DNA of 64,000 bases from the NCBI GenBank assembly GCA_964551545.1, contig CAZKCT010000004.1, positions 9,531-73,530 of the forward strand, read 5' to 3'. The translations under genes and the position numbers were made by a program. This DNA comes from Thiopontia sp964551545 (GTDB taxonomy: Bacteria; Pseudomonadota; Gammaproteobacteria; GCF-002020875). Positions 18,064 through 26,455 of the stretch are shown in pieces. Position 1 is the stretch's first letter, and each line of letters begins with the position of its first letter. The notes under the pieces are model-generated. The model ran no database searches. It saw only the letters and a list, made by a program, of their open reading frames with translations, and was not told where the DNA came from.

Positions 18064-19341
18064 TTAGAAAAGTGGTTGCTCACTGTGCCGGAGTGGCTGT
18101 TCGTACTCCTCCATGAAGTGGTAGAGCGAGCTATCGAGTAGTTTCATGGCACCATCGAGTAGATGACAGCGGCCGCTGCCGGGCAGGATGCGAGTGAGGT
18201 TGATCAGGGTATCCAAGTCGGCTCGAGTGCCGTTGCCGCTATCGATTCGAGTCAGCAATTGGGAGGCGTAGTGGGTGCCGGTTTTACAGGAGGGGCACTG
18301 ACCACAAGATGCCGTGGCAAAGAAAGAGACATATTCGGTCACGCGGCGGACGATGCCTGTTCCCTCAGAGATGACGATCATGGCGCCAGTTCCCAGACTG
18401 GAGCGACGCTGCTGGACGGAGGTAAAGTCGAGCGGTACATCCAGATCTTTTGGGGTGAGAATGGTGTTCGATGGACCCCCAACAAAGACCGCTTTCAATT
18501 TGCGGTCCAGCAACATACCGCCGCCGTAGTTGTAGATGAGCTCAGAGAGCGGGGTACCCATTGGTAATTCGTAGGCGCCAGGATGGAGGACATCCCCACT
18601 GAGTGAAAAAATCTTGGTGCCGTGTGATGCCCCTTCCCCCTGATTGATGAACCACTCGGCGCCATTGCGCAGGATGTGGGAGACATTGGCGAGGGTCTCG
18701 GTGTTGTTGATCAGAGTGGGAGACTCAAACAGTCCGGATTGTGCAGGATAAGGTGGTTTGCCGCGTGGGAAGGGGAAGTTGCCCTCAATTGACTCGATCG
18801 CTGCGGTCTCTTCGCCACCGACATAGAGGCCAGAGCTGGCCACAATATAGAACTCCAGTGGACGTCCCAGAATTCCCGAGACCTGGCTGATGTATTTAGT
18901 GTCATCCCACTGATTGACCGCCTCTCGCATCGCCTCCATGGAGCCGGTCAAATGGGGATTGATATAGAAGACGATCTGATTAATGCCGCAGGCGAGTGCG
19001 GTGATGATGGCCCCCTCAATCACCTGGTGCGGGGTCTCCTCCAGCAGAAGGCGATCCTTGAAGGTGCCGGGTTCATCCTCGTTGCCATTGCAGATCAGGT
19101 ATTTGTCCTGATTGTTGGGCTCGTTGGCAACAAACTCCCATTTGATGTGCGTGGGGAATCCGCTGCCGCCGAGTCCAAGCAGCTGCGCCTCACGAATGGC
19201 GGGGAGGATTGTTGCAGGGTCGGTAATTGCCTGCTCCAGACCATCGCCGCCCACATCAATGAGCCAGGCATCAAGGTCTGCACCAAAGCGGCGGTCGGGA
19301 TGGAGTAGCACCTGGTTGAGAAGAGAGGTGTCCGAACTCAT
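18064..19341 (-). CDS. NuoF-like NADH-oxidising flavoprotein subunit
   Basis: 425 residues, similar to the 51-kDa subunit of complex I. It has the FMN/NADH region GLGGSGFPTHIKWEF, the segment CNGNEDEPGTFKDR, and a 4Fe-4S motif CGQCPSC with a fourth Cys near GRCHLL. It is the third gene of an operon with a fumarate-reductase-like flavoprotein (ATGA overlap at 19338-19341) and an Fe-S protein. There are no other nuo genes here, so it most likely delivers electrons from NADH to the flavoprotein partner, as in the soluble NADH-dependent fumarate reductases of Aquificales. The substrate assignment is inference. Confidence 0.82.
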   Translation of the reverse strand: MSSDTSLLNQVLLHPDRRFGADLDAWLIDVGGDGLEQAITDPATILPAIREAQLLGLGGSGFPTHIKWEFVANEPNNQDKYLICNGNEDEPGTFKDRLLLEETPHQVIEGAIITALACGINQIVFYINPHLTGSMEAMREAVNQWDDTKYISQVSGILGRPLEFYIVASSGLYVGGEETAAIESIEGNFPFPRGKPPYPAQSGLFESPTLINNTETLANVSHILRNGAEWFINQGEGASHGTKIFSLSGDVLHPGAYELPMGTPLSELIYNYGGGMLLDRKLKAVFVGGPSNTILTPKDLDVPLDFTSVQQRRSSLGTGAMIVISEGTGIVRRVTEYVSFFATASCGQCPSCKTGTHYASQLLTRIDSGNGTRADLDTLINLTRILPGSGRCHLLDGAMKLLDSSLYHFMEEYEQPLRHSEQPLF

Positions 19342-20975
19342 GAGGAGCCGCTCCTGCGGTTGCGATGGAGTCCGGCATAGTCGGAGTCGAGATCAAATTT
19401 TGCGTACTCCGGGAAGAGAAGAGGACCTTCGTGGTCTAGTCCGAGCCCGGCAATGGTGATCTCCCGACGTAGTTGGTTAATATGTTCAATCGAGAGCTGT
19501 GTACGTCGTTTGGTTTTGCGTCGTTCCGCAGCGGTCAGACCAGCGCGTCGTCCATAGCTGATGATCTCCAGCAGCGCATTGCCCATCAGTCGGTTCTTGC
19601 CGTGAATGCCGCCGGTGACCTCGCCGACACAGAGGAGGCCAGGAACCGAAGTTTCACACTGCTCATTAATAACGACCCCCCCGTTCTGATAGTGGAGGGT
19701 GGGGTAGATCAGCATCGGTTTTTGGGTCAGGTCGACCCCTGCTTTTTTGCCCAGATGCATCAGTTTTGGAAACCGTTTTTCGATAATTCCGGGGTGGCGT
19801 AGATTGAGGCCGGGTGTATCGAGCCAGACGCCAACCTGATTGTCGTCAGTGACGATGCCACGCCCCTCCTGGCATTCACGAATGATGGATGCCGCAACAA
19901 TATCGCGTGGCTGCAGCTCATCGACGAAGCGTTCTCCGTGGCCATTCAGTAGATAGGCGCCGTTGGAGCGGACCCCTTCGGTAATCAGTGTTCCAGCGAG
20001 GTGGTAGGGATGAGCCAGGCCGGTGGGGTGGTACTGAAAGCTGTCGAGGTCTCGCAGTTTTGTCCCCATGCGGTAGGCAAGTACCAGTCCATCTCCTGTG
20101 GCACCAAAGTGGTTGGAGGTGGGGAATTGGTTGAGATGCATTCGACCGATGCCGCCTGTGGCAAGGATGACCGACTTGGCATTGACCTGAATATATTTTC
20201 GATCTTTGAGGGAGGAGAGGACGGCGCCCGAGCAGCCACCATGGTCATCTCCCAATAACTCTACGGTTGGGGAGTAGTTCCATACCTCGACCCCGCTGTT
20301 GTAGACTGTCTCGCGCAGGACACGCATCATCTCCAGTCCAGTGTAGTCCCGGTAGAAACAGATGCGCTCATTGCTGGTACCACCGGCACGACGGGTCAGT
20401 AGGTCTCCAAATTCGTCGAGATCAAACTGCATACCCTGCTGAATCAGCCAGCGTATGGTATCTGGGCCATCCAGTGCCAACTGCTCTACCAGACCGGGAT
20501 CGGAGTGGTTGTGTCCCGCCTGGATGGTGTCGTTATAGTGAAGCTGGGGAGAGTCCCCTTTGTTGATGGAGGCCTGTATGCCCCCCTCGGCCATAATGGT
20601 GTTGCTGTCACCCAGACGCAGTTTGGTGGCCAGAATGACACTTGCACCCTGTTGCTTTGCAATCAATGCGGCAGCGCAGCCAGCCCCACCGCCGCCGATG
20701 ACCAGGACATCGGTGTTGACGGTGGCCGCTCCTGCGAGATCGGACTCATTGATGCGCGAGTCAGACTGTAGCTGCTGTGCCAATTGGGTGTGACATGCGG
20801 CGCCGGCATTGGGACCGATCTCTAGATGAGTCAGAGAGGACTCAATATGGTCTGGGTGAAAGCGACTCAGCAGAATGTGGTTGTCCAGTGCTGGGTCGGG
20901 CAGGGGAAGTGTCTCATTGGGCTGATAGGATTCGAGCGCTTGCTGGTAAGCAGTACCCGGTTGGAGGTCGGTCAT
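19338..20975 (-). CDS. fumarate reductase / succinate dehydrogenase-type flavoprotein
   Basis: 545 residues. An unusual ~85-residue N-terminal extension precedes the FAD-binding start DVLVIGGGGAGCAAAL. It keeps the covalent-FAD/active-site features of the family: AEGGIQAS, FQYHPTGLA with the substrate histidine, ITEGVRSNGAY, RDIVA and HYQNGGV. It lacks the long C-terminal domain of classical SdhA/FrdA. It is coupled by 4-base overlaps to the Fe-S gene upstream and the NuoF-like gene downstream. Most likely reduces fumarate with electrons from NADH; an L-aspartate oxidase is less likely given the partners. Confidence 0.82.
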   Translation of the reverse strand: MTDLQPGTAYQQALESYQPNETLPLPDPALDNHILLSRFHPDHIESSLTHLEIGPNAGAACHTQLAQQLQSDSRINESDLAGAATVNTDVLVIGGGGAGCAAALIAKQQGASVILATKLRLGDSNTIMAEGGIQASINKGDSPQLHYNDTIQAGHNHSDPGLVEQLALDGPDTIRWLIQQGMQFDLDEFGDLLTRRAGGTSNERICFYRDYTGLEMMRVLRETVYNSGVEVWNYSPTVELLGDDHGGCSGAVLSSLKDRKYIQVNAKSVILATGGIGRMHLNQFPTSNHFGATGDGLVLAYRMGTKLRDLDSFQYHPTGLAHPYHLAGTLITEGVRSNGAYLLNGHGERFVDELQPRDIVAASIIRECQEGRGIVTDDNQVGVWLDTPGLNLRHPGIIEKRFPKLMHLGKKAGVDLTQKPMLIYPTLHYQNGGVVINEQCETSVPGLLCVGEVTGGIHGKNRLMGNALLEIISYGRRAGLTAAERRKTKRRTQLSIEHINQLRREITIAGLGLDHEGPLLFPEYAKFDLDSDYAGLHRNRRSGSS

Positions 20976-21607
20976 GGAGACTCCTCCTTGATAATGCTGA
21001 ACCCACCCTTGCGGATCTTCTCTAGACGGTTGATCAGATTGGAGGGGCGAGCGTGAAAGTAGGCTGTGACCCGGCGGGCAAAGAGGCCGACACGGTTAGG
21101 GGCGATCGATTCAGGACAGCCCGTCATGCAGAGGTCACACATGATGCACTCGATAAAGAGCTCTCCAGCCTCTTTGAAGCGTCCCTTGACGGCCAGCTCG
21201 ACCCCTTTTTCGACATCAATTCCCTTGGGGCAGGCGGTGGTGCAGCCATGGCAGTGACGGCACTGTTGTGCCTCGGGGAATATGTTGTGGAATTCTGTCT
21301 GCACCTCCCAGGAGTTTGGAATCTGCTCCAGCTGGTAGCTATGCTGGGAGGGGGAGGGGAAGATCAGGAACATCACCTCCATGCCTTCCTCAACCAGTGT
21401 CTGGCACCCCATCTCCATGGAGACCTGCTGAGTGTCGGCACGGCGAACCAGGACACGACAAGAGCCACAAACACCTTCTAGGCAGCCAACCCCCTGAACG
21501 CGGGGATAACCGGCGTGCCACAACGCCTGAATGACAGAGAGCGTTGAAGGTACGGTGATCTGGTTGCCGTTAATGGTAACGGTGACTTCGGTTTTTTGGG
21601 CGCTCAT
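20972..21607 (-). CDS. 2Fe-2S / dual 4Fe-4S protein, fumarate-reductase iron-sulfur subunit type
   Basis: 211 residues. The N-terminal ferredoxin part has CLEGVCGSCRV and a later MGC (2Fe-2S). The C-terminal part has CRHCHGCTTACP and CIMCDLCMTGCP, two 4Fe-4S motifs. The layout is that of FrdB/TfrB proteins but shorter. The frame runs open upstream across the tRNA gene, so the start must be the ATG at 21607 (MSAQKTEV). First gene of a three-gene operon; the stop overlaps the flavoprotein start by 4 bases. Confidence 0.85.
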   Translation of the reverse strand: MSAQKTEVTVTINGNQITVPSTLSVIQALWHAGYPRVQGVGCLEGVCGSCRVLVRRADTQQVSMEMGCQTLVEEGMEVMFLIFPSPSQHSYQLEQIPNSWEVQTEFHNIFPEAQQCRHCHGCTTACPKGIDVEKGVELAVKGRFKEAGELFIECIMCDLCMTGCPESIAPNRVGLFARRVTAYFHARPSNLINRLEKIRKGGFSIIKEESP

Positions 21608-21655
21608 ACTGGGCAATTTGAGTGTCCTGAAATCGAAAAGGGGGGCGAATACTAC

Positions 21656-21699
21656 CATAAAAAAGCCGGTCTTCGCGTTGAGGCAAAGACCGGCTTTAG
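21656..21699 (-). terminator. terminator after tRNA-Glu
   Basis: An inverted repeat (AAAGCCGGTCTT / AAGACCGGCTTT) with a ~12-base loop, followed on the minus strand by six T residues. It lies 7 bases past the tRNA 3' end and upstream of the fumarate-reductase-like operon. Confidence 0.8.
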
Positions 21700-21705
21700 A
21701 TCTGT

Positions 21706-21780
21706 TGGTACTCCCTAGGGGAATCGAACCCCTGTTACCGGCGTGAGAGGCCAGCGTCCTAACCGCTAGACGAAGAGAGC
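21706..21780 (-). tRNA. tRNA-Glu (anticodon CTC)
   Basis: 75 bases that fold as a cloverleaf on the minus strand: acceptor GCTCTCT pairs with AGGGAGT (two G-U pairs), T arm AGGGG-TTCGATT-CCCCT, anticodon loop CTCTCAC giving CTC, and an encoded CCA end. The body (TTCGTCTAGCGGTTAGGAC) is typical of tRNA-Glu. Confidence 0.93.
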
Positions 21781-21850
21781 ATTTCAGGTTGTTCGCATTA
21801 ACGAACGGGTGCGTATTCTGCCACGCCGGTAAAACAAGTACAATACGCGG

Positions 21851-23269
21851 ATGATGAAAATTGCAGGTACCAAAAACGGCCAGGGGAATCACTCTGGGAA
21901 ACGGAAAAAAGGGTGGATTCGACGCCTCTTCTCTGCTGATAAACCGAAGCAGCAGAGTGTGGAAAAACAGATCTTTACCCGTGATGAGCACCCGATCTCT
22001 CGAAGACAGATGAGTCGTAATGCAGTGAAGGTGCTGAATCGTATTCACCAGGGGGGATATAGTGCTTATCTGGTTGGTGGTGGGGTTCGTGACCTGATGC
22101 TGGAGCGCGAACCGAAAGATTTTGATGTTGCCACCGATGCAACTCCGGAGGAGGTGAAGGCGCTATTTCGCAACTGTCGACTGATTGGTCGCCGTTTTCG
22201 CCTGGCACATGTCCACTTTGGGCGAGAGATTATCGAGGTGGCCACGTTCCGGTCGGGGCAGGATGGAACAGACCAAAATGCGGCACAGAGCGAGCAGGGG
22301 ATGATCCTGCGGGACAACCAGTATGGCTCGTTGGAAGAGGATGCCTGGCGTCGCGATTTCACCATCAATGCGCTCTACTACAATATCGCCGATTTCTCGG
22401 TGGTTGACTACACTGGCGGTATCGAGGATCTCAAGCGGGGGCAGATTCGGCTGATTGGTGACCCAGATCAGCGCTATCAGGAAGATCCGGTGCGGATGTT
22501 GAGAGCGGTCCGTTTTGCGGTCAAATTGGGTTTCCAGGTTGAGCATGAAACGGAAGAACCGATTATCCGTTTGGCCCATCTGTTGGAGCAGATTCCGCAG
22601 GCGCGGCTCTATGAGGAGTTCCTCAAGATGTTCCAGGCGGGGCAGGCATTGGAGACTTTTGAGCGACTTCGCCATTATGGACTGTTCCGTTATCTGTTTC
22701 CGATTACAGATCATGTGTTGGATCAGCAAGAGGGGTTTCCGCATAACTTCTTGATGCGTGCCCTGGAGAACACGGATCAGAGAGTTGCAGCCGGCAAGCC
22801 CATTACGCCAGCCTTCCTGATTGCGGCACTGTTGTGGGAGGAGGTGCGGCAGCAGGCGGATCGCTCACAAGAGAAGAACCCAGACAGCGGTCAGCGCCTG
22901 CCAGAGAATGTGCGCCTGCATCGAGCCGGGCAGAATGTGCTGCGTCAACAGCGCAAGAGTCTGTCAATGCCGAAGCGGTTTGCCATCATGGCGCAGGAGA
23001 TTTGGGAGCTGCAACCTCGCTTCATTCGACGCCGAGGGCGTCAACCCTACCGTTTTATGGAGCACCCACGCTTCCGCGCCGCCTATGATTTTATGCTGTT
23101 GCGCGCCGAGGTGGGGGAGTGTGATACCGAATTGGCGCAGTGGTGGACCGATTTCCAGAAGGTGGGGAGCAAGGAGCGGGAGCAGATGTCGAATGAGGCG
23201 CCGGGAGAGGGTCGTCCCAAAAAACGCCGCCGCCGACGCCGCAAAAAGGCGCCCGCCTCTAACGACTGA
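21851..23269 (+). CDS. pcnB: poly(A) polymerase I
   Basis: 472 residues. Class II nucleotidyltransferase head with LVGGGVRDLML and the catalytic DFD (in KDFDVATDA, about residues 97-105), followed by the RRDFTINAL motif, then RNA-binding helices and a very basic Arg/Lys tail (last ~20 residues) typical of PcnB. It adds 3' poly(A) tails that promote RNA decay. The basic tail and the linkage to folK and pan genes distinguish it from a tRNA CCA transferase. First gene of pcnB-folK-panB-panC-panD. Confidence 0.95.
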   Translation: MMKIAGTKNGQGNHSGKRKKGWIRRLFSADKPKQQSVEKQIFTRDEHPISRRQMSRNAVKVLNRIHQGGYSAYLVGGGVRDLMLEREPKDFDVATDATPEEVKALFRNCRLIGRRFRLAHVHFGREIIEVATFRSGQDGTDQNAAQSEQGMILRDNQYGSLEEDAWRRDFTINALYYNIADFSVVDYTGGIEDLKRGQIRLIGDPDQRYQEDPVRMLRAVRFAVKLGFQVEHETEEPIIRLAHLLEQIPQARLYEEFLKMFQAGQALETFERLRHYGLFRYLFPITDHVLDQQEGFPHNFLMRALENTDQRVAAGKPITPAFLIAALLWEEVRQQADRSQEKNPDSGQRLPENVRLHRAGQNVLRQQRKSLSMPKRFAIMAQEIWELQPRFIRRRGRQPYRFMEHPRFRAAYDFMLLRAEVGECDTELAQWWTDFQKVGSKEREQMSNEAPGEGRPKKRRRRRRKKAPASND

Positions 23270-23277
23270 GAGAAGGG

Positions 23278-23763
23278 TTGAGTCCCATCTACATTGGCCT
23301 TGGGAGCAATCTCGGGGATTCTGCGGCAGAGATCCAGTTAGCGATTGACCATCTGCGTCAGAGTGATGGAATCAGTGTGGTGAGGATCTCTTCGCTCTAC
23401 CAAACGCCACCAATGGGACCGCAGGATCAACCGGATTACCTCAATGCCGTCGTCGAGCTGCAGAGTACACTGGATCCCATTGTGCTTCTGGATCGGTTGC
23501 AAGAGATTGAGCGGCAGCAAGGGCGGGTGCGAGGGCGTCGTTGGGGGGAGCGAACGATCGATCTGGATTTGCTGCTCTATGGTGATGTGGTGGTGGACCA
23601 TCCACGTCTGCAGGTGCCGCATCCGGGGGTTGGGGTACGGGCCTTTGTGCTGGTGCCACTTCAAGAGTTGGCAGGAGATCAACTGAAAATTCCCGGTGTC
23701 GGATCGGTTGGTGAGCAGTTAACATACTGCGACTGTGGGGAGATCGTAAGGATGACAGAATGA
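23278..23763 (+). CDS. folK: HPPK, 6-hydroxymethyl-dihydropterin pyrophosphokinase
   Basis: 161 residues. It starts with PIYIGLGSNLGD and has RVRGRRWGERTIDLDLLLY with the two Mg-binding aspartates, and HPGVGVRAFVLVP. It transfers pyrophosphate from ATP to hydroxymethyl-dihydropterin in folate synthesis. The start is TTG at 23278; an AAGGG directly abuts it, an unusually tight spacing, but no ATG is available in frame. The stop overlaps panB by 4 bases. Confidence 0.93.
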   Translation: MSPIYIGLGSNLGDSAAEIQLAIDHLRQSDGISVVRISSLYQTPPMGPQDQPDYLNAVVELQSTLDPIVLLDRLQEIERQQGRVRGRRWGERTIDLDLLLYGDVVVDHPRLQVPHPGVGVRAFVLVPLQELAGDQLKIPGVGSVGEQLTYCDCGEIVRMTE

Positions 23764-24569
23764 GTGCAAAAGAGCGGAAAGTGACCGTCTCGACGCTGAT
23801 CGAGATGAAGCAGGCGCAGCAGAAAATTGCGATGCTGACCGCCTATGATTTCAGTTTCGCGCAGCAGGTGGATCGGGCTGGGGTCGATGTGGTGCTGGTC
23901 GGGGACTCCCTGGGGATGGTGATTCAGGGTAAAGAGACAACGATCCCGGTCACGATGGATGAGATGGTCTACCACACTCGCTCGGTTGGGCGTGGTTTGA
24001 AGCGTGCGCTGCTGCTGGCTGATCTTCCATTTATGAGTTATGCCACACCGGATGAGGGACTTCGTAACGCGGGTCGTCTGATGAAAGAGGCGGGAGCACA
24101 GATGGTCAAGCTCGAAGGGGGGGCAGACCAAGTGGGCACTGTGGAGCTGCTGGTGAGTCGTAATATTCCGGTCTGTGCCCATCTTGGATTGCAGCCGCAA
24201 TCGGTTCATCGCCTTGGAGGATACAAGGTGCAAGGGCGGGAAGAGAACGCAGCCCAGCAGATGATTGAAGATGCGGTGACACTGGAGCAGGCAGGGGCCT
24301 CGATGCTGGTGTTGGAGTGCGTGCCGTCCCTGTTGGCTGCAGAGATCAGTGCGGCACTGCAGATTCCTGTCATCGGGATTGGTGCCGGTGTCGACTGTGA
24401 TGGTCAGGTGCTGGTGCTCTATGACATGCTGGGGATTACCGGAGGGACAGTGCCCCGTTTTGTGAAGAACTTTATGGTTGGTGCTGGCTCGGTTCCAACG
24501 GCACTACAGGGATATGTTGAGGCGGTGCGTGGCCGGGCATTTCCTACTGAGGAGGAGAGTTTCTCCTGA
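23760..24569 (+). CDS. panB: ketopantoate hydroxymethyltransferase
   Basis: 269 residues, standard length. Motifs: MLTAYDFSFAQ, VLVGDSLGMV (Mg-binding Asp), AHLGLQPQSVHRLGG, VLECVP with the catalytic Glu, and GIGAGVDCDGQVLV. It makes ketopantoate from 2-oxoisovalerate and methylene-tetrahydrofolate. ATGA overlap with folK and TGATG overlap with panC. Confidence 0.98.
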   Translation: MSAKERKVTVSTLIEMKQAQQKIAMLTAYDFSFAQQVDRAGVDVVLVGDSLGMVIQGKETTIPVTMDEMVYHTRSVGRGLKRALLLADLPFMSYATPDEGLRNAGRLMKEAGAQMVKLEGGADQVGTVELLVSRNIPVCAHLGLQPQSVHRLGGYKVQGREENAAQQMIEDAVTLEQAGASMLVLECVPSLLAAEISAALQIPVIGIGAGVDCDGQVLVLYDMLGITGGTVPRFVKNFMVGAGSVPTALQGYVEAVRGRAFPTEEESFS

Positions 24570-25420
24570 TGGAGGTGGTGGAGCAGATTGAGCCGCTGCG
24601 GGCGCTGCTCGGAGGCTTTCGCCAGCATGGGGAGCGGATTGCCTTTGTGCCGACCATGGGAAACCTGCATCAAGGCCATCTTGAGCTGGTGCGTCAGGCG
24701 CGGCAGCGAGCAGATCGAGTGGTGGCCTCTATCTATGTCAATCCAACCCAGTTTGGTGAAGGGGAAGATCTTGACGCTTATCCCCGTACACTCAAACGAG
24801 ACGCGGATTTATTGACAGCAGAGGGGTGTGATCTGCTCTTTACTCCCAATGATCAGATCATGTATGGCAGTGCCGATCGTGCGATGCTGGCCCGGATTGA
24901 GGTGCCTGGAATCTCGGATCAACTGTGCGGTGCCTCTCGTCCGGGACACTTTGCTGGAGTCGCCACAGTGGTGGCAAAGCTATTCAATATCGTGCAGCCC
25001 GATTTAGCGCTATTTGGAGAGAAAGATTTTCAGCAGCTGCTGGTGATTCGAAGGCTGGTGGAGGCGCTCAATTTTCCGCTGGAGATTGTCGGAGTGTCGA
25101 CGATGCGAGAGGAAGATGGGTTGGCGATGAGCTCCAGAAATGGCTACTTGAGTCCTAATGAGCGATCAATTGCACCTGCGTTGAATCGTCTGTTACAGGC
25201 AATGTGTCGACAATTGTTGGGTGGGCGAACCGATTACGCCACCTTGGAAGCAGAGGGTGAGGCGCAGTTGAGGGCCGCCGGTTTTGAATCTGATTACCTC
25301 TCGATTCGGCAGCAGGATCTCAAAATTCCGTTAGAAGGGGCAAAAAAACTGGTGATTTTGGCGGCTGCACGGCTTGGAACGACACGATTAATTGATAATT
25401 GTCCACTGGATCTGGGATAA
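24569..25420 (+). CDS. panC: pantothenate synthetase (pantoate-beta-alanine ligase)
   Basis: 283 residues. Has the HIGH-type motif in FVPTMGNLHQGHLELV, the SIYVNPTQFGEGED segment, FGEKDFQQL and the SSRNGYLS signature. It joins pantoate and beta-alanine using ATP. The start codon shares a base with the panB stop. Confidence 0.98.
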   Translation: MEVVEQIEPLRALLGGFRQHGERIAFVPTMGNLHQGHLELVRQARQRADRVVASIYVNPTQFGEGEDLDAYPRTLKRDADLLTAEGCDLLFTPNDQIMYGSADRAMLARIEVPGISDQLCGASRPGHFAGVATVVAKLFNIVQPDLALFGEKDFQQLLVIRRLVEALNFPLEIVGVSTMREEDGLAMSSRNGYLSPNERSIAPALNRLLQAMCRQLLGGRTDYATLEAEGEAQLRAAGFESDYLSIRQQDLKIPLEGAKKLVILAAARLGTTRLIDNCPLDLG

Positions 25421-25428
25421 TAGGAATC

Positions 25429-25809
25429 ATGCAAGTAACGATGTTGAAGACCAAATTGCACCGTGCCACGGTCACCCACTCCGAGCTGGAGTATGAGGGG
25501 TCGTGCGCGATTGATGGCGTGCTACTGGATGCCTCAGGGATTCGGGAGTATGAGCAGATTCATATCTATAATGTCGACAATGGCGAGCGTTTCGTCACCT
25601 ACGCAATTCGTGCCGAAGATCGTTCTGGTGTTATTTCCGTGAATGGTGCGGCGGCTCACAAAGCGGATCCAGGTGATATCATTATTATCTGCGCCTATGG
25701 AGCAATGGAGCAGGCAGAGGCGGACCAGTTCAAGCCACGTCTGATCTATATGGCCGAGGACAACACCATCAAGCGTACCGCCAATACCATTCCTGTACAG
25801 GCAGCCTGA
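25429..25809 (+). CDS. panD: aspartate 1-decarboxylase
   Basis: 126 residues, the exact length of the E. coli enzyme. The self-cleavage site is G24-S25 in YEGSCAID, which yields the pyruvoyl cofactor; Tyr and Thr residues in RFVTYAI and the SVNGAAAH loop are conserved. It supplies beta-alanine to PanC. The frame is open upstream to 25399, but ATG at 25429 after AATAGGA fits the family start. Last gene of the operon. Confidence 0.97.
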   Translation: MQVTMLKTKLHRATVTHSELEYEGSCAIDGVLLDASGIREYEQIHIYNVDNGERFVTYAIRAEDRSGVISVNGAAAHKADPGDIIIICAYGAMEQAEADQFKPRLIYMAEDNTIKRTANTIPVQAA

Positions 25810-25841
25810 CCCCGACTCGCTGCACAGCCCTTAATCAAGCA

Positions 25842-25877
25842 AAAAGCCCGCTCTTCGTATGAGGAGCGGGCTTTTTT
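25842..25877. terminator. bidirectional terminator between panD and rhodanese gene
   Basis: A perfect GC-rich stem (AAAGCCCGCTC / GAGCGGGCTTT) with an A5 run on its left and T6 on its right. It can end transcripts from panD (plus) and from the rhodanese gene (minus). Confidence 0.88.
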
Positions 25878-25895
25878 GTGCAGGCCATGACCCGT

Positions 25896-26189
25896 CTAAC
25901 AGCTCATATAATTACGGAATGAACCGAGATCGTGTACGTTCTCAAAGCCCATTGCCTCAAGATAGGTTTTTGCCATGCGGGTACGGGTCCCGGTGACACA
26001 ATAGAGGATGATCGGGCGCCTTTTTTCGAGCAGGTCATTGGCAACATGAATGGTCTGCAGAGGGACATTGACGGCATTAGGGAGTGAGCCCTGTGCGTAC
26101 TCCATTGGGCTGCGAACGTCGACCAGCTGCCCGTTTTCCTCTTTCAGTAGCCGCTGCGCGTCTTCACAACTGATGTTTTGTGGAAACAT
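25896..26189 (-). CDS. single-domain rhodanese-like protein
   Basis: 97 residues, one rhodanese domain. It has the family segment LVDVRSPMEYAQGSLPNAVNVPL and the active-site loop CVTGTRTR with the persulfide-forming Cys (about residue 71). No signal peptide, so cytoplasmic, like GlpE/PspE-type sulfurtransferases. It could carry sulfane sulfur in a sulfur oxidiser, but the neighbours give no specific partner. Confidence 0.88.
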   Translation of the reverse strand: MFPQNISCEDAQRLLKEENGQLVDVRSPMEYAQGSLPNAVNVPLQTIHVANDLLEKRRPIILYCVTGTRTRMAKTYLEAMGFENVHDLGSFRNYMSC

Positions 26190-26328
26190 ACCAAATTAAT
26201 CCTTTACTTTCTGAGTCTTTACTCGATTCGACTGAGGGTCGAGTTGGTGTCGTAGCACCAGAGCGGAGTGGTTCTATCAATCAAAATTATGGCGTGATTC
26301 TACCATATTCAACGGATTTATTCAATGC

Positions 26329-26427
26329 TTATCTTGAATGGTTTTTGGTCGATTTTCGACCTCGGCGTAGCGCAATGATGATGCCGACTGCAAATAGCAG
26401 CGCAAGCAGGATGAATAGTTTTCCCAT
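26329..26427 (-). CDS. 32-residue single-helix membrane protein
   Basis: A very short frame: MGKLF followed by a 17-residue hydrophobic run (ILLALLFAVGIIIAL) and a basic tail RRGRKSTK. The positive-inside pattern suggests one membrane helix with the C-terminus in the cytoplasm. It lies 28 bases downstream of the DUF3301-type gene on the same strand. No family recognised; real coding is likely but not certain. Confidence 0.5.
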   Translation of the reverse strand: MGKLFILLALLFAVGIIIALRRGRKSTKNHSR

Positions 26428-26455
26428 CGCAGACTCTCTGGTTTTAAGTTTTGGT

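Noticed and set aside
21785..21806. Operator GTTCG-N6-CGAAC between tRNA-Glu and pcnB
   Set aside because: Five-base arms are too short to distinguish from chance.
21608..22048. Upstream extension of the Fe-S protein frame through the tRNA-Glu gene
   Set aside because: The open frame crosses a tRNA on the same strand and its terminator; the conserved protein starts at 21607.
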